Part shown: positions 9,028 through 16,644 of the stretch, in pieces
Layout of the letters: each line of letters opens with the position of its first letter
Position numbering within the stretch: the first letter of the stretch is position 1
From: Salinispora mooreana
Lineage (GTDB): Bacteria; Actinomycetota; Actinomycetes; Mycobacteriales; Micromonosporaceae
Assembly (NCBI RefSeq): GCF_000379065.1
Contig: NZ_KB900614.1
Location: 4,678,033-4,742,032 of the forward strand
Direction: 5' to 3'
Length of the DNA stretch: 64,000 bases
Translations under genes and position numbers: made by a program
Notes under the pieces: generated by a model
Database searches by the model: none
What the model saw: the letters and a program-made list of their open reading frames with translations, nothing else
Told to the model about the DNA's origin: nothing

Positions 9028-9870
9028 GTGATCGCATATCGTGCCACGGCCGACGTCCCCAGGGAACTCGTGCAGTACCTCGGCCGGCTGCTGGCCGCGC
9101 AACGCAACGCCAAGGGGACACGACGCGACACTCGCGCGTTGACCTGCTTCCACCAAGCGCTCCTGGTGCTCGTCTGGTTCCGTAAAGGCGAGGACGTGAC
9201 CCTGCTGGGCGCCGGGTTCGGGATCTCCCGCGCGACCGCGTACCGGTACCTGGCTGAAGGCGTCACGGTGCTGGCCGCGCAGGCCCAGGATCTGCACGCG
9301 GCCCTGCGCCGTGTCGCCGACGACGGCTGGTCGTACGTGATCCTGGACGGGAAACTGTTCGACTGCGACCGGGTGGCTGAAACCACCGTCAGCGTCAAGG
9401 GCGACACGATCGACGCCTGGTATTGCGGCAAGCACCGCGACTTCGGCGGAAATGTTCAAGCGATCATGCGTCCGGATGGACTGCCCGTGTGGACCTCCGA
9501 GGTGATGCCGGGGCACCTACACGACCTCACCTGCGCCCAAGTGCAGGGCATCACCGCCGCCCTGAACTGGGCCGCTTCCGAACTCGACCTGCCCACCCTG
9601 GCCGACTCCGGTTACGAAGGCGCAGGCCAAGGCGTCAAAGTCCCGATCAAGCAACCCACCGGCAGGCAACAACTCGCTCCCGACAACCGCGCCTACAACC
9701 GGCTACTACGCGGACTGCGCTGGCAGGGCGAACGGGGCTTCGCGATCCTGACCGGACGCTGGAAAACCCTCCGGCGCACCACCGCCAGCCCACGCCGGAT
9801 CAGCGACATCGTCGCCGCCGCACTTCACCTGACCCACTTCGAGTACAAGTACCTACCGCAAAGTCGCTGA
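9028..9870 (+). CDS. IS5-family DDE transposase (complete)
   Basis: A protein of 280 residues. It has an N-terminal region MIAYRATADVPRELVQYLG, a helix-turn-helix (GISRATAYRYL, residues about 65-80) and a DDE domain with Asp in VILDGKLFD, Asp in LADSGYEG and Glu in RWQGERG. The GTG start follows a GAGG-containing leader. Residues 47-280 equal copy 1. The frame is clean, so this copy may still be active and could have mobilised the flanked segment. Confidence 0.9.
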   Translation: MIAYRATADVPRELVQYLGRLLAAQRNAKGTRRDTRALTCFHQALLVLVWFRKGEDVTLLGAGFGISRATAYRYLAEGVTVLAAQAQDLHAALRRVADDGWSYVILDGKLFDCDRVAETTVSVKGDTIDAWYCGKHRDFGGNVQAIMRPDGLPVWTSEVMPGHLHDLTCAQVQGITAALNWAASELDLPTLADSGYEGAGQGVKVPIKQPTGRQQLAPDNRAYNRLLRGLRWQGERGFAILTGRWKTLRRTTASPRRISDIVAAALHLTHFEYKYLPQSR

Positions 9871-9880
9871 GATTACTTCA
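9863..9880. repeat. IS5-family right terminal inverted repeat
   Basis: GTCGCTGAGATTACTTCA; the same sequence ends copy 1 at 700-717. Confidence 0.8.
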
Positions 9881-10004
9881 CTGTGTCCATTGCTCCCTTT
9901 CAGTGGTCTCCGGCATTCGGGACTCCTCGCCGGCGATCGCCGCTGTGCGCCGGCCGGTGCCGGCGGGGTCAGGTGGATGAAACTGAAGAGGGCGGTTCGG
10001 AGTG

Positions 10005-10215
10005 TTAGGTCTGGTTCGGGGCGAGGGTGAATACTCCGGGTTCGTTTTCGGTGAGGACGTGGCGGTTGACCATGTGTTTCAGCTTCGCGCGGGTGCCTTC
10101 GACGTTCTTGGGTGAGGGCTCGACGTCCAGTGCGAGGCAGATGCCTTTGGCGCGCATGCCGTGGGGCGCGGTGCCGAGGACATGCAGGATCTGCTGGTAG
10201 GTCCACTGGCGATGG
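10005..10215 (-). pseudogene. C-terminal fragment of an unknown actinomycete protein
   Basis: On the minus strand an open segment reads QWTYQQILHVLGTAPHGMRA, then KGICLALDVEPSPKNVEGTR, then NEPGVFTLAPNQT and a TAA at 10007-10005. It looks like the winged-helix tail seen at the end of some uncharacterised actinomycete, often mobile-element-linked, proteins. The start is missing and the next fragment upstream is in another frame. Function unknown. Confidence 0.45.
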
Positions 10216-10239
10216 TGAGATCGTCGGAAAGAACGGCTT

Positions 10240-10497
10240 GAAAGACGTGGCCGCGGACCGGTGCGGCCCGGCCGGACGCATCGAAGTCAGCAAATCAGCG
10301 ACGGTGACGCCGTTGCGGGCGTGGAATTTGTAGAACGTGCTGACCGCGGCGAGCTTGCGGCTCACACTGGCCGCCGTCAGTGATGCTCGACCGTCGGCAA
10401 CACCGCCACCGCCCCACGGGCCACCGGCGGCAGCCGCAGCCAGGCCACGAAACCAGCCACCACCTCCAGATCCGCCCGCTGCCAATCGCCGGCTCGG
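10240..10497 (-). pseudogene. Tyrosine recombinase N-terminal (SAM-like) remnant
   Basis: On the minus strand DWQRADLEVVAGFVAWLRL, then after a frameshift SVSRKLAAVSTFYKFHARNG and TVADLLTSMRP. This is the core-binding, SAM-like N-terminal domain of phage-integrase/XerD-type recombinases. The catalytic C-terminal domain (RHRY) is missing and the remnant abuts an IS5-type relic. It indicates a former integrative element. Confidence 0.6.
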
Positions 10498-10499
10498 AG

Positions 10500-10947
10500 A
10501 GAGGACAGGTCAGCGCTGGCTCCAGATAACGGCCGACGATCTTCTTCCCGGCGTCGGGGCCCTGTGTGGGCAGGGGGACGTTGGTGGAGGTCTCACGCTC
10601 TGGCTGTCCATGATGGAGGCAGTGGGTGTGATGGTGCGGCCGTGGTGGTCGCGGACGAGGCCGGTGAGCTGGTAGTTGAGTTCGGTGAAGATGCCTTCTT
10701 TGCTCCAGGCGGCGAAGTAGCCGTAGACGGTGCGGTAGGGCGGGAAGTCGTGGGGTAGGTAGCGCCAGGCGATGCCGGTGCGGTTGACGTAGAGGATGGC
10801 GTTGAAGATGTCGCGCAGGTCGTGGGTGGGGGTACGTCCGCTGACGCCGGCGTCGGTGCGTGCCTGTCGTCAGGCGGTCAGGCGGGGTGCGATGAGGGCC
10901 CAGCGGGCGTCGGACAGGTCGGACGGGTAGGGGCGCCGTTCAGTCAT
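10500..10947 (-). pseudogene. IS5-type transposase remnant with a TGA and a frameshift
   Basis: The minus strand starts MTERRPYPSDLSDARWALIA, meets a TGA at about 10868-10870 (where relatives have Trp), and continues THDLRDIFNAILYVNRTGIA and DFPPYRTVYGYFAAWSKEGI up to SIMDSQSV. A frameshift follows before TSTNVPLPTQGPDAGKK. These are the N-terminal half and first catalytic Asp (DSQSV) of a common actinomycete IS5-type transposase. It is unrelated in sequence to the 9028 transposase and is inactive. Confidence 0.8.
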
Positions 10948-11109
10948 GCAGTAGGCGTACGGTGTCCGGGCCTCGACCTGGCGGACGTCATGTCCGTCGG
11001 TGCGGGATGAAAGTGAGGCAGACACGATCCCGGGGTGATATCCGCTGAACCCGGTCAGGCCTACGTCCATCGATATGTTCTCTTTCTAGGTCGGGTCGGG
11101 CATCTCGCG

Positions 11110-11328
11110 CTACCGAGGTCGAGGCGCGAATCGGTCATTAACGGCTCGAAGACCCGCGAACTGCTCGTGCACCGCTCCTACGTTCCGCCCGAGCGGGCCA
11201 TTCGGCAAGGGCAGGACCCGGATCGTGCAGTTGCCTGACGCATGGACGCGCTCAATTGCCCATCGCACACCGTTGTCGTCGGTCGTGAAGCGGACGATGT
11301 CTCCCTCCGCGATGCCGTCCAGCTTCAT
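11110..11328 (-). CDS. Small hypothetical protein
   Basis: A 72-residue basic protein, MKLDGIAEGDIVRFTTDDNG then WAIERVHASGNCTIRVLPL. It has the look of the small beta-rich proteins found on integrative elements, but I do not recognise a family. It may be a real gene because the frame opens with a plausible ATG and has a strand-turn-strand pattern. Nothing else around it is coding for 250 bases. Confidence 0.4.
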   Translation of the reverse strand: MKLDGIAEGDIVRFTTDDNGVRWAIERVHASGNCTIRVLPLPNGPLGRNVGAVHEQFAGLRAVNDRFAPRPR

Positions 11329-11580
11329 CCCGGACCTGCCTGTCTGGCGCTATCGATGCCACGCCGTATTCACCTCACGAGTAGCCGAAGTGCCGGATAG
11401 ACCACGTCTACGGGTATGAAGGATAGGCGTCGCGCAGCGCGTTGGATCCGCCCGGCCCAGCGTCAAGCCCGTGATGGCCGCCTGGTTCCGTCGGGGGTAT
11501 GTGATCGTAGCGTTCGTTGAGGTGCTGGACGCGTTCTGCCGGGTAGGCCTTCGTGACGGGTCGACAGTGGTGATCGGCTG

Positions 11581-11757
11581 TCAGCGGGTGCCGTAGAAGG
11601 CGGGCGGGGCGGCTGGGTCGGAGTCTTCCTCGCTGGCCATCTCCCTCGCGACCTCGGCGGCGGTCGGGCTGAGGGCTGCCATGGTGGCCGCGATGCCGAG
11701 GGCGGCGATCGCCACGCCGATCGCCGCACTGAGGAACAGGGTTTTGAAGGTGTTCAT
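11581..11757 (-). CDS. DUF2613-like small membrane/secreted protein (58 aa)
   Basis: A short gene starting at ATG 11757, preceded by GGGGAGG at good ribosome-binding distance. The product has a hydrophobic N-terminal helix (LFLSAAIGVAIAALGIAATM), then an Ala/Pro-rich tail ending PPAFYGTR. The single hydrophobic segment and YG(T/S)R terminus are typical of DUF2613, a family of tiny exported or membrane proteins conserved in Actinobacteria (Rv0236A in M. tuberculosis). Function is unknown. It lies between the mobile region and the ltp3 stop and may mark the edge of the older chromosome. Confidence 0.65.
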   Translation of the reverse strand: MNTFKTLFLSAAIGVAIAALGIAATMAALSPTAAEVAREMASEEDSDPAAPPAFYGTR

Positions 11758-11794
11758 CTGGGCCTCCCCATCGGAATGAGAACCTGTACCTACG

Positions 11795-12952
11795 TCACCG
11801 ACCCGGGGTGTCGCCGACGACCCACATCGAGAAGAACTGCGACCCGCCGCCGTACGCGTGACCCAGCGCCGTCTTCGCTCCGGCTACCTGGTGCTCGCCG
11901 GCCCGTCCCATCACCTGCCTGGCGGCCTCGGCGAAGCGCAGCATGCCGGAGGCGCCGATCGGGTTGGAACAGAGCACTCCGCCCGACGGGTTGACCGGCA
12001 GGCGCCCACCGATCTGGGTCTCGCCCGACTCGGTGAGTTTCCAACCGTGCCCGGCCTCGGCAAAGCCCAGGTTTTCCAGCCACATCGGCTCGAACCAGGA
12101 GAACGGCACGTAGATCTCCGCCACGTCGACCTCGGTGAGGGGGTCGGTGATTCCGGCCGCCTGCCACAGTGCCTGGGCGGCCTCGGCGCCGGCCCTCGGG
12201 TTCACGTGGTCCTTGCCGGCGAAGTAGGTCGGCTCGGTGCGCATCGCTGTCGCCCGGATCCACGCCACCGGCCGCTCGCTCGCCTCGGCTGCCGCCTGGT
12301 CGCCGATCACCATCGCGCAGGCACCGTCGGAGGAGGGGCAGGTCTCGTCGTACCGGATCGGGTCCCACAACATCGGCGAGGCCTGCACCGAGTTCAGGGT
12401 GATCTCCGGCTGGCGCAGGTGAGCGTAGGGGTTGAGCGCACCGTTGCGCCGGTCTTTCACCGCGACCATCGCTCCGACGTGCTCGGGTGCGTTCGAGCGT
12501 CGAATGTAGGCGCGGACGTGCGGCGCGAAGTAGCCACCGGCCCCGGCCCCGATCGGGGCGGTGAAGGGCGGTTGGATGGAGAGCGCCCACATGGCGTTGG
12601 ACTCCGACTGCTTCTCGAACGCGACCGCGAGTACGCGGTGGTGTATGCCGGCCCGGACCAGGCTGGTCGCCACGACCCCGGTGGCGCCGCCCACCGAGCC
12701 CGCCGTGTGCACCCGCAGCAACGGGCGCCCGGCGGCTCCCAGCGCGTCGGCGAGGAACAGCTCCGGCATCATCACGCCCTCGAACAGGTCCGGCGCCTTG
12801 CCCAGCACGACCGCGTCGATCTGCGGCCAGTCGACGCCCGCGTCGGCCAACGCGCGGTCGATCGCCTCCCGGCACAGCCCGGCCATCGACACGTCGGTAC
12901 GGCGCGTCTGGTGCTGCGTCTGCCCGGTACCCAGCACGGCTGCTCGTCTCAT
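11795..12952 (-). CDS. ltp3: Thiolase-like lipid-transfer protein Ltp3
   Basis: A 385-residue thiolase-fold protein of the SCP-x/lipid-transfer type, comparable to Rv3523 (about 394 aa). It starts MRRAAVLGTGQTQHQTRRTD. Late blocks are VDVAEIYVPFSWFEPMW and GGRLPVNPSGGVLCSNPIG, where classical thiolases have the catalytic GHP; here it is NPSGG. The family includes the retro-aldolase Ltp2, which needs a DUF35 partner, and such a partner is encoded upstream. Its ATG overlaps the ltp4 stop (ATGA). A steroid CoA-ester substrate is inferred from the operon and its KstR-type operator. The exact reaction is unknown. Confidence 0.8.
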   Translation of the reverse strand: MRRAAVLGTGQTQHQTRRTDVSMAGLCREAIDRALADAGVDWPQIDAVVLGKAPDLFEGVMMPELFLADALGAAGRPLLRVHTAGSVGGATGVVATSLVRAGIHHRVLAVAFEKQSESNAMWALSIQPPFTAPIGAGAGGYFAPHVRAYIRRSNAPEHVGAMVAVKDRRNGALNPYAHLRQPEITLNSVQASPMLWDPIRYDETCPSSDGACAMVIGDQAAAEASERPVAWIRATAMRTEPTYFAGKDHVNPRAGAEAAQALWQAAGITDPLTEVDVAEIYVPFSWFEPMWLENLGFAEAGHGWKLTESGETQIGGRLPVNPSGGVLCSNPIGASGMLRFAEAARQVMGRAGEHQVAGAKTALGHAYGGGSQFFSMWVVGDTPGR

Positions 12953-14007
12953 GACCTCGCCTCCAGCAGACAGATGAGGTTTTGCTGCAACGCCGGCCCG
13001 CTGGTGGCGTGTCCGGCCGCCCGCCGTGCCTGGCCGCTCATGACCTGTTCGGCGGCGGCGCCGATGCGCGCCAGCCCGGCCGAGAACATGGGGTTGCCGC
13101 AGAGCGCACCCCCGGATGGGTTGATCCGGACTTCGTCGCCGAGGCCGAGTGCGGTGCGCAGCAGTAGCTCCTGGTGGGTGAAGGGGGCGTGCAGCTCGGC
13201 CACGTCCAGGTCCGCCGGCAGGGCCACCGCCTCGGCCGCGGCGGTCGCGGACGGCACCGTGGTCAGGTCCCGCTCGCCGAGGCCCTGCGGGTCGACCCGG
13301 TGCGCCACGCCGCTGATCCAGGCCGGCCGCTTTCGGTGTCGGCGGGCGCGCTCGCCGGCGGCCAGCACCAGCGCGGCGGCGCCGTCGGAGACGGGTGCGC
13401 AGTCGTGCGCCCGGAGCGGATCGGCGACGTAGGGCGTGGCGACCAGGTCGTCCACGGTGAACTGGCCGGACACCTGGGCGTAGGGGTTGGTGCTGGCGTC
13501 GGCCCGGCTGCGGGCCGCCACGTCGGCCATGGCCTGCTCGGTGACGAGCCCGGCGTCGATGGCGAGCCGGGCCTGGAGCGCGGCGACACTCACCGAGTCG
13601 GGCCAGAGCGGCGCGGCCACGTAGGGGTCGAGCTGGAGCGTCAGCACCCGGCGCAGCAGACCGGCCGAGGACTTGCCGAAGCCGTAGACCAGCGCGGTCT
13701 CCGCCTCCCCGGCCAGAATCTTCACGTACGCCTCGTAGAACGCCCAGGCCGCGTCCATCTCCACGTGCGACTCACAGATCGGCGGGTACGCCCCGATCGC
13801 GTCGATCGCGTTGACGAAGGAAAACGCCCGGCCGGCGAGGTAGTCCGAGGAGCCGGAGCACCAGAAGTCCACCTCGCGGCGGTCGAGGTGGGCCGCCGAC
13901 AGGGCCTGGTGGAAGAGCGGGACGAGGGTTTCGACGCCACTGGTGGTCCCCGCGGATGGTCGGCAGGGTGCCTGGGCGAAGCCGATGACGGCGACAGCCG
14001 GGTTCAC
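12949..14007 (-). CDS. ltp4: Thiolase-like lipid-transfer protein Ltp4
   Basis: A 352-residue paralogue of the previous gene, matching Rv3522 in length and position. Landmarks: N-terminal MNPAVAVIGFAQAPCRPSAG, a subunit-contact region with DYLAGRAFSFVNAIDA, and C-terminal VAELHAPFTHQELLLRT with INPSGGALCGNPMFSAG. The GTG start overlaps the TGA of the DUF35 gene (GTGA) and follows AGGAGCACCT. Ltp3 and Ltp4 probably form a complex with the DUF35 protein, as Ltp2 does with ChsH2. This is inference from family biochemistry. Confidence 0.8.
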   Translation of the reverse strand: MNPAVAVIGFAQAPCRPSAGTTSGVETLVPLFHQALSAAHLDRREVDFWCSGSSDYLAGRAFSFVNAIDAIGAYPPICESHVEMDAAWAFYEAYVKILAGEAETALVYGFGKSSAGLLRRVLTLQLDPYVAAPLWPDSVSVAALQARLAIDAGLVTEQAMADVAARSRADASTNPYAQVSGQFTVDDLVATPYVADPLRAHDCAPVSDGAAALVLAAGERARRHRKRPAWISGVAHRVDPQGLGERDLTTVPSATAAAEAVALPADLDVAELHAPFTHQELLLRTALGLGDEVRINPSGGALCGNPMFSAGLARIGAAAEQVMSGQARRAAGHATSGPALQQNLICLLEARS

Positions 14008-14999
14008 AGGTGCTCCTGGTAGGACTCGTACGGCGCATCCGGTTCGCCGGTGGGGCGGAAGTGCGCGATGTTCTCCGGGGTGGTGGACCAGGTCGCCGGG
14101 TCCCGCCAGACCGCGGCCACCCGCATGCCCATCCGGACGTCACCGGCCTCGCCGAGGATCAGGTGGGGGATCGGGATGTCGGCACCGTCGAGGAGGACCT
14201 GGGCGACCACGTACGGCGGGTCCAGTCGCTGCCCGGCGAAGGGAACGTTGACCACGCAGAACGTGGTGACCGTGCCGTGGTCGCGGACCGGCACCTCCTC
14301 CTCGGTCGGCACGCCGTCGGCCGGACAGACCCGGGGCGGTACGTAGACCTTTCGGCAGGCCGGGCAGCGCTGGCCGAGCAGCCGTCCTTCGGAGAGTGCG
14401 TGCAGGTATCGACTCTCCTCGGCGGAGGTGGTGTGGGTGTAGGAGAGCCGAATCGGCGTCGTTATGCCGGTGACGAGCTCACCGTTGGCGCCAGCACCGC
14501 TGCTGGTGCCGGGATCGCCGCTGGTGCTGTCATCGGGCGGGTGGGGCGGCCCCGCGTCGGGCTCGAAGCAGGCGATGTCCCGGATGTGTCCGGATCGCTC
14601 CGCGGCCCAGCGGATGCGGACCCGCATGCCGGTCCGCATCGACTCCCGGGTGCCGGCATCGACGGCGTGCAGCAGCGCCGTGTCGGCTCCGTCGAGTCGG
14701 ATCAGTGCCCAGCCGAACGGTCGCTCGAGAGGCTGCCCGTCGAGCGGGCGGTCGGTCCAGGTCCAGCTGGTCACGGTACCGGTGGGCGGGACGGGAACGA
14801 GCTCGGTCACCGGCGCGTGGGTCGCCGGATCGTATTCGAGTGGGGGAACGTGGACGCGGCCGTCGGCGGTGCGGGCGCCAAGCACTCGACGGTCGCGCAG
14901 GCCGGTCATGAATCGCCCCAGGACCGGGCCGAGGGAGCGGGTGTAGTCGAAGGCGATGTCCAGCGGGGCGGCGAGCGGGGGCGCCGAAGCGGTATCCAC
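14004..14999 (-). CDS. Tandem DUF35/OB-fold protein (Rv3521-like), acyl-CoA binding partner of Ltp3/Ltp4
   Basis: Two OB-type halves are visible. The N-terminal one lacks zinc cysteines. The C-terminal one begins SEGRLLGQRCPACRKVY and VCPADG (three of the usual four Cys; the last position is Asp). DUF35 proteins bind acyl-CoA and activate thiolase-fold lyases. The order DUF35-ltp4-ltp3 is that of Rv3521-Rv3522-Rv3523. An in-frame TTG at 15026 would be the longest start, but a perfect KstR-type operator sits at 15009-15022. I therefore place the start at GTG 14999, possibly leaderless. Confidence 0.75.
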   Translation of the reverse strand: MDTASAPPLAAPLDIAFDYTRSLGPVLGRFMTGLRDRRVLGARTADGRVHVPPLEYDPATHAPVTELVPVPPTGTVTSWTWTDRPLDGQPLERPFGWALIRLDGADTALLHAVDAGTRESMRTGMRVRIRWAAERSGHIRDIACFEPDAGPPHPPDDSTSGDPGTSSGAGANGELVTGITTPIRLSYTHTTSAEESRYLHALSEGRLLGQRCPACRKVYVPPRVCPADGVPTEEEVPVRDHGTVTTFCVVNVPFAGQRLDPPYVVAQVLLDGADIPIPHLILGEAGDVRMGMRVAAVWRDPATWSTTPENIAHFRPTGEPDAPYESYQEHL

Positions 15000-15008
15000 G
15001 AGGGCCAG

Positions 15009-15022
15009 TGAAACATGTTCTA
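15009..15022. promoter_or_regulatory. KstR-type operator for the DUF35-ltp4-ltp3 operon
   Basis: TGAAACATGTTCTA fits TnnAACnnGTTnnA exactly. It lies just upstream of the chosen start at 14999 and would overlap a longer TTG-initiated coding region. Confidence 0.8.
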
Positions 15023-15063
15023 GCAAGGCGAATCAAGGTCACTCCAGTCTGCTGTTCAGGAAG

Positions 15064-15077
15064 TGGAACACGTTATA
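15064..15077. promoter_or_regulatory. KstR-type operator for the acyl-CoA ligase gene
   Basis: TGGAACACGTTATA fits the KstR consensus exactly and ends 11 bases before the ATG at 15089. The divergent promoter region therefore has two operators, one per direction. Confidence 0.8.
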
Positions 15078-15088
15078 GAGTCTGGTTT

Positions 15089-16639
15089 ATGACTGGCATC
15101 GGGCTGTGGAACATCGCGAGTCAGGATCCGGATGGGATCGCCGTCGTTGACCCGGATGGCCGGGGCGTCACGTATGGCGAGTTGGCCGCCGAGGCCAACC
15201 GAATCGGGCGCGGCCTCCAGGCGCTCGGGCTGGCACCCGGGGACACCGTGGCGATGCTGCTGCCCAACAGCGCCGACCTGCTCGCCGCCGAGTTCGCGGC
15301 CCTGGAGACGGGGCTGTACTCGGTGCCACTGAACGGGCACCTGACCGCCGCCGAGATCGCCTACATTCTGCGCGACAGCGGCGCCCAAGCCTTCCTCGCG
15401 CACAGTCGATTCGCCGAGGTCGCCGCGGCTGCCGCCGTCGAGGCCGGCATCCCGGCCGACGGATGTTTCGCCGCGGCCGGTGGGGTTCCCGGGTTCCGTC
15501 CGCTCGCCGACCTCGGTGCCGGCAGCTCCGCTCGCCCCGCGCCGCGCACACTCGGTGCGTTGATGGTCTACACCTCCGGAACGTCCGGGCGGCCCAAGGG
15601 CGTACGCCGTCCGCTGACCGGCGCCGACCCGGACACCGTTCCGCCGGTGTCGCTCTGGTTCTTCGGGCTGTTCGGCCTCGAACCCTTCGACTCCCACGTG
15701 CACCTGTGCTGCTCGCCGCTCTACCACACCGCGGTGATGAACTTCGCGGTCATCTCGCTGCAGCTCGGCCATCCGGTGGTGCTGATGGACCGGTGGGACC
15801 CGCACGAGATGCTGCGGCTCATCGAACGGCACCGGGTCACCCACAGCCACATGGTGCCGACCCAGTTCCGTCGCCTGCTCGCCCTGCCGGAGAAGGTTCG
15901 GACGGCGTACGACCTGTCGTCGATGCGGGTGATGATCCACGGCGCCGCGCCGTGTCCGCACGAGGTCAAGCGTCGGATGCTCGACTGGTGGGGGCCGGTG
16001 GTGGTGGAGTACTACGCCGCCAGTGAGGGCGGCGGCACCCTGATCACCGCCCAGGACTGGCTGACCCGGCCCGGTTCGGTCGGGCAGGCCTGGCCGGGCT
16101 CGCAGGTGCGGGTGCTCGACCCGGACGGCAACGACGCGCCAGTGGGCGAGCCCGGGACGGTGTATCTGCAGATGGGTGACACGACCTTCGAATACCTCGG
16201 CGACGCCGAGAAGACCCGGCAGTCCTGGCGTGGCCGTATGTTCACCGTCGGCGACATCGGCTATCTCGACGACGATGGTTACCTCTATCTGTGTGACCGA
16301 AAGAGCGACATGATCATTACCGGCGGGGTGAACGTCTATCCGGCCGAGATCGAGGGGGAGCTCGCCGCTCATCCGGCGGTGGCGGATGTCGCGGTCTTCG
16401 GCATCCCGCACGACGAGTGGGGTGAGGAGATCAAGGCCGTGGTGCAGCCGGAGCTGGGGGTGACGGCTGGCTCGGAGCTGACCGGTGAGCTGCTGGAGTT
16501 TCTGACCGGCCGGCTGGCCCGCTTCAAACTGCCCCGAAGCGTGGACTACGTCGAGGAGTTGCCCCGCGACCCGAACGGCAAGCTCTACAAGCGACTGCTG
16601 CGCGACCCGTACTGGGCCGCGCAGCACCGCTCGATCTGA
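15089..16639 (+). CDS. Acyl-CoA synthetase (FadD-type AMP-binding ligase)
   Basis: 516 residues of the ANL superfamily, catalysing ATP-dependent CoA ligation through an acyl-adenylate. The P-loop is MVYTSGTSGRPKGVRRP. The A5 region is EYYAASEGGG, the A7 Asp is in RMFTVGDIGYLDDDG, the hinge follows in LCDRKSDMIITGG, and the C-terminal catalytic Lys is in RDPNGKLYKRLL. It is not the FadD19 type and, from memory, does not look like FadD3 or FadD17. The operator and position suggest a steroid or side-chain carboxylate substrate. An upstream in-frame start at 15008 would run through the operator and is rejected. Confidence 0.85.
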   Translation: MTGIGLWNIASQDPDGIAVVDPDGRGVTYGELAAEANRIGRGLQALGLAPGDTVAMLLPNSADLLAAEFAALETGLYSVPLNGHLTAAEIAYILRDSGAQAFLAHSRFAEVAAAAAVEAGIPADGCFAAAGGVPGFRPLADLGAGSSARPAPRTLGALMVYTSGTSGRPKGVRRPLTGADPDTVPPVSLWFFGLFGLEPFDSHVHLCCSPLYHTAVMNFAVISLQLGHPVVLMDRWDPHEMLRLIERHRVTHSHMVPTQFRRLLALPEKVRTAYDLSSMRVMIHGAAPCPHEVKRRMLDWWGPVVVEYYAASEGGGTLITAQDWLTRPGSVGQAWPGSQVRVLDPDGNDAPVGEPGTVYLQMGDTTFEYLGDAEKTRQSWRGRMFTVGDIGYLDDDGYLYLCDRKSDMIITGGVNVYPAEIEGELAAHPAVADVAVFGIPHDEWGEEIKAVVQPELGVTAGSELTGELLEFLTGRLARFKLPRSVDYVEELPRDPNGKLYKRLLRDPYWAAQHRSI

Positions 16640-16644
16640 CCTGG

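Larger units (their letters stand above)
8888..9880 (+). mobile_element. IS5-family insertion sequence, copy 2 (complete, 993 bp)
   Basis: The element is bounded by imperfect inverted repeats: TGAACTGATCTCAGCGAC at 8888-8905, and the complement of TGAAGTAATCTCAGCGAC at 9863-9880 (16 of 18 matching). It encodes one transposase in the same orientation as copy 1. No clear target duplication is visible in the flanks. Confidence 0.85.

Noticed and set aside
8888..9880. A target-site duplication around the complete IS5-type copy
   Set aside because: The flanks (…CGTGAC and CTGTGT…) share no convincing direct repeat, so I do not claim one.
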